DNA of 33,372 bases from Bacteroidaceae bacterium. GTDB lineage: Bacteria > Bacteroidota > Bacteroidia > Bacteroidales > Bacteroidaceae. Both the position numbers and the translations under genes were made by a program. The stretch spans positions 1 through 33,372 of the forward strand of contig JAFTEV010000072.1 of the NCBI GenBank assembly GCA_017453465.1, in the 5' to 3' direction. The notes under the pieces were generated by a model. It saw only the letters and a program-made list of their open reading frames with translations, ran no database searches and was not told where the DNA came from. Below are positions 13,953-21,225 of the stretch, piece after piece (within the stretch, counting starts at the first letter, position 1; every line of letters starts with the position of its first letter).

Positions 13953-14261
13953 CCGACCAACCGACCAACCGACCAACCAACACATCATCCTCGTTCATCC
14001 TCAGTCAATTAGCCATCCTGCAAGGCCGTTGGTCAACCGTCCAACCGTCCAACCAGCTGCCCCGACACGGATTTTTCTGCAAAGATACAAAATTCATCCC
14101 ACACTACCAAAAACCAACCACGACCAACCAAACCAACCACAATCCAACCAACCACGACCAACCACCAAAAAACAACCTAACAAATTACAAACTACACATA
14201 TACACTATATTTTTCAACCTGTGAAAAACCGCTGCGGTTGGTCGGTTGGTCGGTTGGTCGC
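13953..14261. repeat. Iteron and inverted-repeat region, candidate origin or switch
   Basis: The gap 13917-14415 holds no gene. Three tandem CCGACCAA units (13953-13976) are mirrored by three TTGGTCGG-type units (14238-14261), giving a 25-bp perfect inverted repeat about 257 bp apart. Between them lie two CCGTCCAA units (14037-14052) and two copies of a 17-base repeat, CCAACCACGACCAACCA (14114-14130 and 14148-14164, 34 bp apart). The plus strand here is almost free of G from about 14091 to 14210. A consensus promoter (14080-14111) sits inside. The region follows the primase-helicase gene. It could be the replication origin bound by that enzyme, or a late control region. Confidence 0.65.
14080..14111 (-). 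promoter_or_regulatory. Consensus promoter for the late (capsid) genes
   Basis: TTTG (14108-14111), a 20-base spacer and TATCTTTG (14080-14087) on the minus strand. It drives the genes from 13916 leftward, with a leader of about 155 nt that contains the iterons at 13953-14054. The repeats on both sides suggest control by a DNA-binding protein of the element. Confidence 0.7.
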
Positions 14262-14415
14262 CATTTTCCGAAAAATTTTTCACACATGCTCAATACTTCT
14301 CCTCCTTCTCCCCTGGGGGTATTCGGGGGATGAGAAAACAAATGCGCCCAACCTCACGGCCAGGCACATTCCACAAAGAATACATGAAAAAATCAATCAT
14401 CACCCTCCGCACACC

Positions 14416-17400
14416 TCAGAACGGCAACTCCAGCTCCCCCGCCGCCTTCTCCATTCCCTCCTCGTGCTCCGTCCGCTCCAGGTCAATCCCGTACATCGCT
14501 GCAAGCACATCATAATTCATCACCACAGCACTCGTCTGCTTCTGCCGCCACTCCATCTTGCGCATTACCTGCATATTCGCAACCGTCCCAGGACGCAACT
14601 CCACACCATCACTCACAGCAGCCTCCACAGCCTCGCGCCAGCGGAACTTCCAGTTACCCACATTGCCAATCCAAGCCTTGTTGCTCGTCAGGTTCGTCGT
14701 CAGCGTCTGCAGCGTCAACGGATGATTCTGGCTCCCCAGCTTCTTCTGATACTTCCCGTGGACACTCGTCAGTGTAAAATAAATCACAGCCGACTCAGGC
14801 CCAGGAGGAACCCGCGTGCCGCCACCCTTCAGCGTCACCTTCTGCCCCCTGCGGATGCAGAAATCACGGCCCTCCCTGATCTCACCGTCATCCAGCATCT
14901 GAGAAAACACAGCAAAAAATGTGCTCACCTTGTCACTGCCCATCAGCATACCCACCTGCCAGCGCACCTTCTCCACAGCCAGGCGGAAAAACTCCTCATA
15001 CGTGAACGGCAGCTTCAGTGCGGGCGCATACTCGCAAAGCAACTTCACCGTCGAGGCAAACATCGACACCGTCGTAATCACACGAGCCTGGTCACCCGTC
15101 GGGTCACTCGTCCGCTCCACCGCATCCTGCAGCTCACGCTCCGTCTGCTTCAGCAGCGCAGCAAAATACTTCCTGAACAAAGGACGCAGCTTCAGCACCT
15201 CCAGCAACAGATAGCTCAGTCCATCCTTCTCCGCCTCCTTCAGCTCCTGGAAGATACGCTGGGCCCGCTCGTCAAAATGTTCACGCTTTGGCACATTGCA
15301 CAGCACCACGCGGTTGGCCAGCGCATTGTCATCCTTCTGGGGCGACTCCTGCCCAAGCAGCACAACAGGCGCATACACCTTCGACACCGCAATATTATTG
15401 CTCGTCGCATCCTTCCGCTTCGTCTTGCCGTCACCGTCATAAGTCACAGACTTCAACCCCTGAAACTTATTGTCAGTAATCTTCTCGTCATTATACTCCT
15501 CCATCACCTGAGGCACGTCCCTGAACCTCTCCAGCACAGAAAAGAAGGCAGCATCCGAACCGAAATTCAGGTTAAACGACGGAGCGTCCGGCTTCACGAA
15601 CAGCGACCGGATACTCAGCGCAATCTGCGTCTTGCCGCTCATCGTCGGCCCAAGGAAGAAAATTGACGTGAATAAACGCCTGATAGGATGAATATCACTG
15701 CGGAAAGCACACATGATGGCAAACACCGTTGCCCACTTCCCGTTGTCATTCACACAGTACACCTCGTCCATCAGCCGCGCCCAGTGCTCAAAACTGATTC
15801 GGCGGTGCACAGGCACCTCCGTATAGACAAACCACTTGTCCTGCTCATTCTCGTCATCACCGTCACGCATCTTCTTGTTCACCCTGCTGAAACTCGGACT
15901 GTACAGATTCAGGTCACCATGCTTCATCAGCCCAAGCTCATCAGCATACTCCAGCACCCACTCCCCATCTACCTCATGGTAGATACTGTTCGCAAACAGC
16001 CAGCAACCCTCCTTCTGCTGACCATACACCTTAATCTCATTGCACTTCGGGAACTTGTGCGACATATACGTCCAGATACGGCTCCAGTCCTGGCTCGTCC
16101 CGTTCTCGAAATTATACCCGCCCTCATTGATCAGGCATTCCACCACCGTCCGCAGGTTCGCAAACGTCTTCGACGGCCAGGCAATGTACGTCGGCTTCTC
16201 CACCATCGAGTTCAGGCGGCACACACGCAGGTTCTCCTCGCTCTTGTCACTGTAGATGTGAAACAGCGGTTCCAGATAGAAATCACCCACGCGGTGAAGG
16301 CTACCCTTATCGTCCTTGAATACATAAGCTACAGGCACTCCTTTCTTGTTCAGCAGCGGGAAGTGCCAGAACCGCTTGAAACGGCTGCTCAACTCGTCGT
16401 TCTCTTCCACGTAGGCTGGCACAATGTCCAGATTCGAAGTCAGCAGGTTCGCCCACACCTCGTCACCCTCTGTCATCACGCGGGCCTTCGCACGCTTCTC
16501 ATTCAAAAATGGCCGTAGCATCTCTTTCAGCTGCACCGCCTTCAGCCCCAGCATGGAAGCCCAGTCAGGTAGGTTGATGGTCTGTTCCTGGCTCGTCGTC
16601 CAGCTAATCACCTCAGCACAACGCTGGATATAGCGGTTCCGCACCTCCACCCGTCCGCACTCCTTCGCAATCTCAGCACCGTAACACTGGATATAGTGGA
16701 ACACAAAACTCCGGGTCTCCATATCCTCCACAACCTCCACATTCACATTGCGCCTGTACAGAGCCTTCATCATCAGGATGTCATCACTCTCACGTGCCAT
16801 ACCCAGCTCCATCGACGGACTGTGCACCACAAAATGGTCACACTTCTGGGCCAGCTCCTGAATCTGCCCCTCATCGGGCAGCCCATAGTAAAACAAGTAA
16901 GGACGCTCCTCGCCCACCATCGTCTGCCAACGCTCAAAACTACCCGTCAGCTCAATCACAGGGTCATTCCCGTCAATATACGTGTCGATGAACTCCATCC
17001 CATAGAAGCCCGCCTCGAAACGAGCCGGACGCTGCGGCACCTTCGCCTCCTCCACCAGCTTCAGCACACCCTCCCTGCCATAGCCGGAACTGACAGCCAG
17101 CTCACCCACAAACTGCTCACGGATAATCCCCTCACCCTCCATGGCTATTACACCCGCAATCTCCTTCACAGCCTCCAGCCGTTCAAAACTCTGCTGGCCC
17201 TCACGGAAACACAGACCCGACAGAAAACGCACATAGCTGCCCTCTGCCTTGTCCAACCAAGCCTTCAGCCCAGCTCCCTGCTTCCGCGCCATGTCATCCG
17301 GGTCCATCCCCTCAGGCAGACGCACACACGTCACCCTAAAACCAGCCTGGACCATCCCCGGCAGATTCTTCCTGGCTGCATTCAGCCCCGCAGCATCACC

Positions 17401-18324
17401 GTCATACAGAAAAGTGACATTCAGCGTCACACCCCTCAGCAGCTTCATCTGCTCAGCCGTGAAAGCAGTCCCACTCCCGGCCACCACATTCTTTACCCCG
17501 TTCTGGTACATGGAAAGCACATCAAACTGCCCCTCCACCACATACACCTTGTCCTGCTTTCGGATTTCTCCCTGTGCCTGGTACAGTCCCCAAATCTGTC
17601 GCCCTTTCTGAAACAGCAGAGTTTCATTGCTGTTAAGGTACTTGGCAGGAGAAGTCCCCGACAAGTCACGCCCGGTAAAGCCGATAACCTCACCCCTGCG
17701 GTTCATGAACGGCAGCATGATGCGGTGCCGGAACGTGTCATAGAAAGACCCCTTCCGTTCATCCGACTCGCGCACCACATCGGCCATCACCATGAACTGC
17801 AGCCCGTAGCCCTTGTCCCCCAATACCCGCAGCAGCTGGTTCTTCTCATAGCTGTAGCCCAGGCCGTATGCCTTCATCGTCTCGGCATTGATGTCACGCT
17901 CTTTCAGATACGTCAGGGCCGCAGCACTCTCCCCAAGGTTCTGCCGGTAGAGTCTGGCCACTTCGTTCAACACCGCACGACAGCTTTCCTTGTCATCGTT
18001 CTTCCTCCGCTCCTCTGGCGTTAGCCGCTCCTCAGGCACGTCGATGCCATACTTCTTACCTATATACTGGCACGCCTCGGGAAACGTCCACCCGTTCTTC
18101 TCCTGAAGATACCACAGCACATTGCCGCCCTTGCCGCAGGCAAAGCACTTGCAGATACCCTTTACAGGCGAAACCACCAAAGATGGTGTTCTGTCGTCAT
18201 GGAATGGACATAGTCCCTTATAGTTTACACCTGCCTTCCGCAGCGCAATATCTTCACCGATGACCTCCACGATACTGGCCGTATCGATCAGAGTCGTCAC
18301 AATCTCTTCAGGAATCCTGTTCAT
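14416..18324 (-). CDS. DnaG-type primase fused to a helicase
   Basis: A 1302-residue replication protein. Residues about 38-65 form a CHC2 zinc finger (CPFHDD and CFACGKGG). Residues about 255-345 form a TOPRIM domain with the catalytic acidic residues (VVEGQFD near 265, YDGDAAG near 310). The C-terminal half has an AAA+/SF3-like ATPase: Walker A GPTMSGKT near 888 and an acidic EEYNDEK near 940. The central part (about 400-850) is of unknown fold. P4 alpha is the classic primase-helicase of satellite phages, but has a different primase type. It probably primes and unwinds the element's own origin, perhaps the iteron region just downstream. Confidence 0.85.
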   Translation of the reverse strand: MNRIPEEIVTTLIDTASIVEVIGEDIALRKAGVNYKGLCPFHDDRTPSLVVSPVKGICKCFACGKGGNVLWYLQEKNGWTFPEACQYIGKKYGIDVPEERLTPEERRKNDDKESCRAVLNEVARLYRQNLGESAAALTYLKERDINAETMKAYGLGYSYEKNQLLRVLGDKGYGLQFMVMADVVRESDERKGSFYDTFRHRIMLPFMNRRGEVIGFTGRDLSGTSPAKYLNSNETLLFQKGRQIWGLYQAQGEIRKQDKVYVVEGQFDVLSMYQNGVKNVVAGSGTAFTAEQMKLLRGVTLNVTFLYDGDAAGLNAARKNLPGMVQAGFRVTCVRLPEGMDPDDMARKQGAGLKAWLDKAEGSYVRFLSGLCFREGQQSFERLEAVKEIAGVIAMEGEGIIREQFVGELAVSSGYGREGVLKLVEEAKVPQRPARFEAGFYGMEFIDTYIDGNDPVIELTGSFERWQTMVGEERPYLFYYGLPDEGQIQELAQKCDHFVVHSPSMELGMARESDDILMMKALYRRNVNVEVVEDMETRSFVFHYIQCYGAEIAKECGRVEVRNRYIQRCAEVISWTTSQEQTINLPDWASMLGLKAVQLKEMLRPFLNEKRAKARVMTEGDEVWANLLTSNLDIVPAYVEENDELSSRFKRFWHFPLLNKKGVPVAYVFKDDKGSLHRVGDFYLEPLFHIYSDKSEENLRVCRLNSMVEKPTYIAWPSKTFANLRTVVECLINEGGYNFENGTSQDWSRIWTYMSHKFPKCNEIKVYGQQKEGCWLFANSIYHEVDGEWVLEYADELGLMKHGDLNLYSPSFSRVNKKMRDGDDENEQDKWFVYTEVPVHRRISFEHWARLMDEVYCVNDNGKWATVFAIMCAFRSDIHPIRRLFTSIFFLGPTMSGKTQIALSIRSLFVKPDAPSFNLNFGSDAAFFSVLERFRDVPQVMEEYNDEKITDNKFQGLKSVTYDGDGKTKRKDATSNNIAVSKVYAPVVLLGQESPQKDDNALANRVVLCNVPKREHFDERAQRIFQELKEAEKDGLSYLLLEVLKLRPLFRKYFAALLKQTERELQDAVERTSDPTGDQARVITTVSMFASTVKLLCEYAPALKLPFTYEEFFRLAVEKVRWQVGMLMGSDKVSTFFAVFSQMLDDGEIREGRDFCIRRGQKVTLKGGGTRVPPGPESAVIYFTLTSVHGKYQKKLGSQNHPLTLQTLTTNLTSNKAWIGNVGNWKFRWREAVEAAVSDGVELRPGTVANMQVMRKMEWRQKQTSAVVMNYDVLAAMYGIDLERTEHEEGMEKAAGELELPF

Positions 18325-18331
18325 GGCAAAA

Positions 18332-18775
18332 TCAATGATTTAAAACTGCCCCTAATGCTTCAGAACCTGTATCTGAGGGCATATCATCAAACAATGAAAG
18401 CTGTCTTTGGTAGAAAAACTCTGCATACTCTGCATGATTCATCTTTAGTTCCCTGCACACAGCTCTCAATTCAGCCTCCGTCGGCTGGACATACCCCTGG
18501 CGCAATGCGGAAAAACGCTTCTGGCTGATGCCCACCCGTCTGAAAAACTCTCTTGCCGGCCTGAAATACTCTGGCTCGCCAAATTTAACACGAAGCAGCA
18601 AAGTGAGCATGGGACGCTCCAGCGGCTGTCGGATGTTAATCTGGTGCCGCGTACAGAAGAGCCGCACAGCCATTTCCGACTTGCCCAATTGTTCTGCCAC
18701 TTGTGCCGGAGTCATCTTTTTGCCGATGTTCTCCTTCAGCACGGCAATCTCATCCGATGTCCAGTTCTTAGCCAT
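18332..18775 (-). CDS. Helix-turn-helix early phage regulator
   Basis: 147 residues from the ATG at 18775; the frame opens 47 codons earlier, inside the upstream gene, and that part looks like shadow sequence. Residues 1-50 (MAKNWTSDEIAVLKEN, with MTPAQVAEQLGKSEMAVR) are a SANT/Myb-like or sigma-like helix-turn-helix. A second HTH-like stretch lies at about 76-110 (RRVGISQKRFSALRQGY). It lies 7 bp upstream of the primase gene and overlaps the YopX-like gene by 8 bp, so it belongs to the early operon. A transcriptional regulator or replication accessory role is likely; targets are unknown. Confidence 0.65.
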   Translation of the reverse strand: MAKNWTSDEIAVLKENIGKKMTPAQVAEQLGKSEMAVRLFCTRHQINIRQPLERPMLTLLLRVKFGEPEYFRPAREFFRRVGISQKRFSALRQGYVQPTEAELRAVCRELKMNHAEYAEFFYQRQLSLFDDMPSDTGSEALGAVLNH

Positions 18776-19151
18776 TATTCCCTTTAGGTTGTTTAATGAG
18801 TTCTGGATTATCGTGAATGTTGCCGATGACTTCTGCCCATTCTTGAGTGGGTGAGCCTGTGGGGAACTCATCGTCAAGGTTGCCATCCCATAAAAATGCA
18901 AATACACCACGGACAAATCGAACTTCTATTCTTTGCCGGCAGCCACCTACTTTGAGGATATCGCCCTCGAATATTTCCTTCCCGTTCTTGTCGTATAAAC
19001 TCGTAAACTGACCGACGGTGTCACGTTTCACTTGTTCGCCCTTCGTGCCTCCTTGCTCGAAGATGCAAACGTCGTCCTTATGGTGTCTCAGGTCACCATA
19101 CAACCATTTGTTGCTCGCAATGTCTTGCGCTCTGAAAACGATTCTCCTCAT
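18768..19151 (-). CDS. YopX-family protein
   Basis: A 127-residue protein matching the YopX pattern as I know it: MRRIVFRAQDIASNKWLYGDL at the start, GQFTSLYDKNGKEIFEGDIL in the middle and an EVIGNIHDNPEL ending. YopX proteins are small beta-barrel-like proteins common in phages and mobile elements of Firmicutes and Bacteroidetes; their role is unknown. It sits in the early operon between a DUF4406-like gene and the HTH regulator, after a 76-bp gap with three tandem repeats. Confidence 0.85.
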   Translation of the reverse strand: MRRIVFRAQDIASNKWLYGDLRHHKDDVCIFEQGGTKGEQVKRDTVGQFTSLYDKNGKEIFEGDILKVGGCRQRIEVRFVRGVFAFLWDGNLDDEFPTGSPTQEWAEVIGNIHDNPELIKQPKGNNG

Positions 19152-19163
19152 AATATCATAAAT

Positions 19164-19227
19164 AATAAAATATTGGTTGCTGAAAAATAATACTGGTTGC
19201 TAAAAAAATAATACTGGTTGCTAAAAA
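19164..19227. repeat. Three tandem 20-21-bp repeats in the YopX leader
   Basis: The motif TA[TC]TGGTTGCT with AT-rich flanks occurs three times (around 19170-19181, 19191-19201, 19212-19222), spaced 20-21 bp, between the DUF4406-like stop and the YopX start. On the coding strand each unit reads AGCAACCA then an A/T-rich run. They may be protein-binding sites or RNA leader elements. Confidence 0.65.
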
Positions 19228-19572
19228 TTACCTTCTCAGTGTCCCGTTATTATACAGCTCCTCATCATAGATAATTTCCTTGCCCGTAGCGATAGCGTAA
19301 GCATGTTCCGCCTTCGCACCCTTCGAGTCAAGAAAATTCTCAAGCATATAGATGGCATCACACTCCATCACCTTACGGAGGTCATGCCAAAGGATTTCAG
19401 CATACGGCGACTGGCGTTCCCGAAACCATTTAGTCCAGGATGTGTCTGTAGGATTAAAGACCGAAAATCCCTGTGCCTTCAGTTTAACCTCGGCACTACG
19501 GAACAGAGCCATATACTCCCTTTCAGGAAGCCCGCTGATCTTTCCGCTGATATACACAGTTTTCCTTTTCAT
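19228..19572 (-). CDS. DUF4406 (deoxyribosyltransferase-like) protein
   Basis: A 114-residue Rossmann-like protein starting MKRKTVYISGKISGLP, with GFSVFNPT and the end block MLENFLDSKGAKAEHAYAIATGKEI. This is the pattern of DUF4406, related to nucleoside 2-deoxyribosyltransferases; the SKGAxxExxxA helix carries the likely active-site glutamate. Phages use such proteins in nucleotide metabolism or defence evasion, but the exact reaction is unproved. It is the third gene of the early operon and is separated from the YopX gene by tandem repeats. Confidence 0.8.
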   Translation of the reverse strand: MKRKTVYISGKISGLPEREYMALFRSAEVKLKAQGFSVFNPTDTSWTKWFRERQSPYAEILWHDLRKVMECDAIYMLENFLDSKGAKAEHAYAIATGKEIIYDEELYNNGTLRR

Positions 19573-19578
19573 ATTTAT

Positions 19579-19881
19579 TCACACGAAATGTATTAGTGGG
19601 TTTACACAACTTTCCTCCTCCTTCCGTCTCATGGCTTCAAGGTATGCAGAACCGAACTCCTTAACCGTCCCGTCTGTCGCTGCATCACAGCGACCCTCAT
19701 CACCCAGGTCAAACCCTTTCATCCTTTTCAAAGCCGTTCCATACGCCCGACCAGCTCCATCGTAGAGAACAGCCCTGTCGCCGATATGCGCCTTGCATAC
19801 CTGCACATGACCATCCTTCAGCTGAAACTCATCAATCTCCACACCCTTAGGCACCCTCCGTTCAAAATCTGCCACTCTCAT
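19579..19881 (-). CDS. Small early-operon protein of unknown function
   Basis: A 100-residue protein starting MRVADFERRVPKGVEIDEFQ with a short beta-rich N-terminal half and a helical acidic C-terminus. I recognise no family. Its ATG overlaps the stop of the upstream gene by four bases (ATGA), so it is translationally coupled, and it lies 6 bp ahead of the DUF4406-like gene. As second gene after the early promoter it may take part in early takeover or regulation. Confidence 0.6.
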   Translation of the reverse strand: MRVADFERRVPKGVEIDEFQLKDGHVQVCKAHIGDRAVLYDGAGRAYGTALKRMKGFDLGDEGRCDAATDGTVKEFGSAYLEAMRRKEEESCVNPLIHFV

Positions 19882-20132
19882 GCCGTCACCTCCTTTACCT
19901 CCCAGCCCTCATGCGGCTGAATGCCGTATGAATCCAGCACCTCATTGAGAGCCTCGTATTGCGGCACACCGATATTGACCACGCCCCTGTACAGAATCGT
20001 GACAATGCTGCCTGGTTTCCAACCCATAACCTCACACACATCCCGCTTGAATGCATCCACATCACCCTTCCTGTATTTCAGAAGCAATACAGCGGGAGCC
20101 AACGAATAACGCTTCGAACTCTTGCAATTCAT
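19878..20132 (-). CDS. First early-operon protein, unknown function
   Basis: An 84-residue protein (starts MNCKSSKRYSLAPAVLL), the first gene read from the early promoter and divergent from the repressor. Such a place often holds a Cro-like or excisionase-like regulator. The sequence, with WKPGSIVTILYRG and SYGIQPHEGWEV, has a mixed fold and only a weak helix-turn-helix-like stretch (residues about 26-47). The role cannot be stated; position suggests a regulator. The stop overlaps the next gene by four bases. Confidence 0.6.
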   Translation of the reverse strand: MNCKSSKRYSLAPAVLLLKYRKGDVDAFKRDVCEVMGWKPGSIVTILYRGVVNIGVPQYEALNEVLDSYGIQPHEGWEVKEVTA

Positions 20133-20176
20133 TTCAAAATTCCTTGTTTTTATGAATGTTTTATGTAAAATTTTTG

Positions 20177-20212
20177 CAAAGTTACAAACAATATTTCATA
20201 CACAGAAATATT
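20177..20212 (-). promoter_or_regulatory. Early promoter with overlapping operator
   Basis: TAACTTTG (20177-20184) on the minus strand is a good -7 box; the base position 20 away gives TTTC as a near -33 box. A perfect inverted repeat AATATTTC (20190-20197) and GAAATATT (20205-20212), spaced 7 bases, lies on the spacer and -33 box, so a bound repressor would block the promoter. A third AATATTTC half-site lies at 20232-20239. Confidence 0.7.
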
Positions 20213-20273
20213 TTGTTTACTTTTTTGAAAAAATATTTCAAGATAATAGACAAGCTATTTAAAAATCAATTTC

Positions 20274-20281
20274 TAATTTTG
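20274..20281 (+). promoter_or_regulatory. Promoter -7 box for the repressor gene
   Basis: TAATTTTG on the plus strand, 22 bp upstream of the repressor start codon. The -33 box is not consensus (CAAG region), suggesting a weak or activated promoter. The third AATATTTC half-site lies about 35 bp upstream. Confidence 0.45.
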
Positions 20282-20303
20282 AAAACTCAAAAAAACAACG
20301 CTT

Positions 20304-20648
20304 ATGTTTCACGAAACAATTATTGACAACCTCCGAAAAATAATGAATGAAAGGAGGTTAACACAGGAGACCCTTGCAGAATACGCAGGGATAAGCACCT
20401 CCCAAATGAGTAAGGTAATGAACGGAACCGTAAAATTAAGCCTTATCCAGCTTTCAAATATTGCAAGTAAGCTGTCACTGAGGGAAATCGACATCATTAC
20501 CTATCCCGAAATCTACGTCCCCAAGAACAAACAAAACACAGAGGACGATACAGAAGTCATGCTCCAGCTGAAACTCCGGAAAGACAAAAAGGACCAAATC
20601 CTAAAACTCATATTCGGTAACAACGACATCGAGATACTAAACAGATAA
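20304..20648 (+). CDS. Xre-family repressor
   Basis: A 114-residue protein with an N-terminal helix-turn-helix (residues about 10-60, with RRLTQETLAEYAGISTSQMSKVMNG) of the Xre/Cro type and a charged helical C-terminus that probably dimerises. There is no LexA-like peptidase segment, so induction by self-cleavage is unlikely. It is divergent from the early operon across a 171-bp gap holding an operator overlapping the early promoter. The likely role is to hold the element silent and control its own level. It shares its transcript with the next gene, 17 bp downstream. Confidence 0.8.
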   Translation: MFHETIIDNLRKIMNERRLTQETLAEYAGISTSQMSKVMNGTVKLSLIQLSNIASKLSLREIDIITYPEIYVPKNKQNTEDDTEVMLQLKLRKDKKDQILKLIFGNNDIEILNR

Positions 20649-20665
20649 CCCCCAGCTTCATTCTT

Positions 20666-21031
20666 ATGCCAAGCAATCTTTTCTACATATCCTTCTTTGG
20701 AGACAAAGACGCCATCCCCGCCTCCCTCGTCGAGCAGGTACACCACATCCTGCTCCAGGAAGCAGTCTGCCTCCAATTAAGCACAGAAGACAAAAACTGG
20801 CTGGTACTATCAGAGAAAGACGAATCCGCCTTAATGGACAGCATAAACTGCCGCCTCACCTCAGACGCTCTCTACATATCCCCATATACAGGCGACAACC
20901 CCATTTCAAGCTACATCCATCATCTGGAATCCACACTTGACGATGCCAAACAGGTCCTTCTTTCTCTCATGCAAAAAAACAGTGACTTAATGGAAGAAAA
21001 CGTCACCCTCAAAATTTCCCGTCCCCAATAA
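20666..21031 (+). CDS. Repressor-linked protein of unknown function
   Basis: A 121-residue protein (starts MPSNLFYISFFGDKDAI) with a folded, mixed alpha/beta body and a C-terminal coiled coil (about 90-115, DDAKQVLLSLMQKNSDLMEEN). No family is recognised. As second gene of the rightward unit, it is expressed with the repressor in the silent state and could modulate it or give superinfection immunity. It is the last gene of the element on the right; a terminator follows at 21181. Confidence 0.6.
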   Translation: MPSNLFYISFFGDKDAIPASLVEQVHHILLQEAVCLQLSTEDKNWLVLSEKDESALMDSINCRLTSDALYISPYTGDNPISSYIHHLESTLDDAKQVLLSLMQKNSDLMEENVTLKISRPQ

Positions 21032-21180
21032 CCACGCCCCAATGTCAATTCTGTGTCAAACCCAACAGAAAACCCCTCATTTCCCACCAATGTCCACATT
21101 TTTTCCCTCAATTCCTCCCCCCAAAACCACCCATTTTTGCACTTTTCCGTCCTGCCTCCGCAACAAAGAATTTCAAGAAC

Positions 21181-21224
21181 GACACGAATTGTTTCTCACA
21201 TGGAGATTAATTCGTGTCTTTTTT
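21181..21224 (+). terminator. Terminator at the right end of the element
   Basis: GACACGAATT (21181-21190) and AATTCGTGTC (21209-21218) form a 10-bp stem with an 18-base loop followed by six T residues. It ends the rightward repressor unit and meets the 3' end of the host helicase gene. The stretch 21032-21180 holds no gene and is unusually poor in G on the plus strand. Confidence 0.75.
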
Positions 21225-21225
21225 G

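Larger units (their letters stand above)
1190..21225. mobile_element. Phage-like element (prophage remnant or phage satellite)
   Basis: A block of about 20 kb with phage-type genes: Xre repressor with divergent control region, YopX-like and DUF4406-like early proteins, primase-helicase, ClpP-type prohead protease, probable capsid protein, DUF4417 protein and both terminase subunits. The right limit is set by a terminator at 21181-21224 beside the host helicase gene. The left limit is uncertain and is placed at the small RNA and RHH gene; the element may continue left of base 1. No integrase, portal, tail or lysis gene is seen, and I found no convincing direct repeats for att sites. Bounds are approximate. 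Confidence 0.7.

Noticed and set aside
13953-14261. CRISPR-like array
   Set aside because: The units are 8-17 bp, in tandem or inverted without unique spacers of uniform size, and no cas gene is near.
14029-15666. Long 545-codon frame on the plus strand opposite the primase gene
   Set aside because: It is a shadow of the minus-strand primase-helicase gene: composition is biased to His, Leu, Arg and Pro and no domain is seen, whereas the opposite frame has clear zinc, TOPRIM and ATPase motifs.
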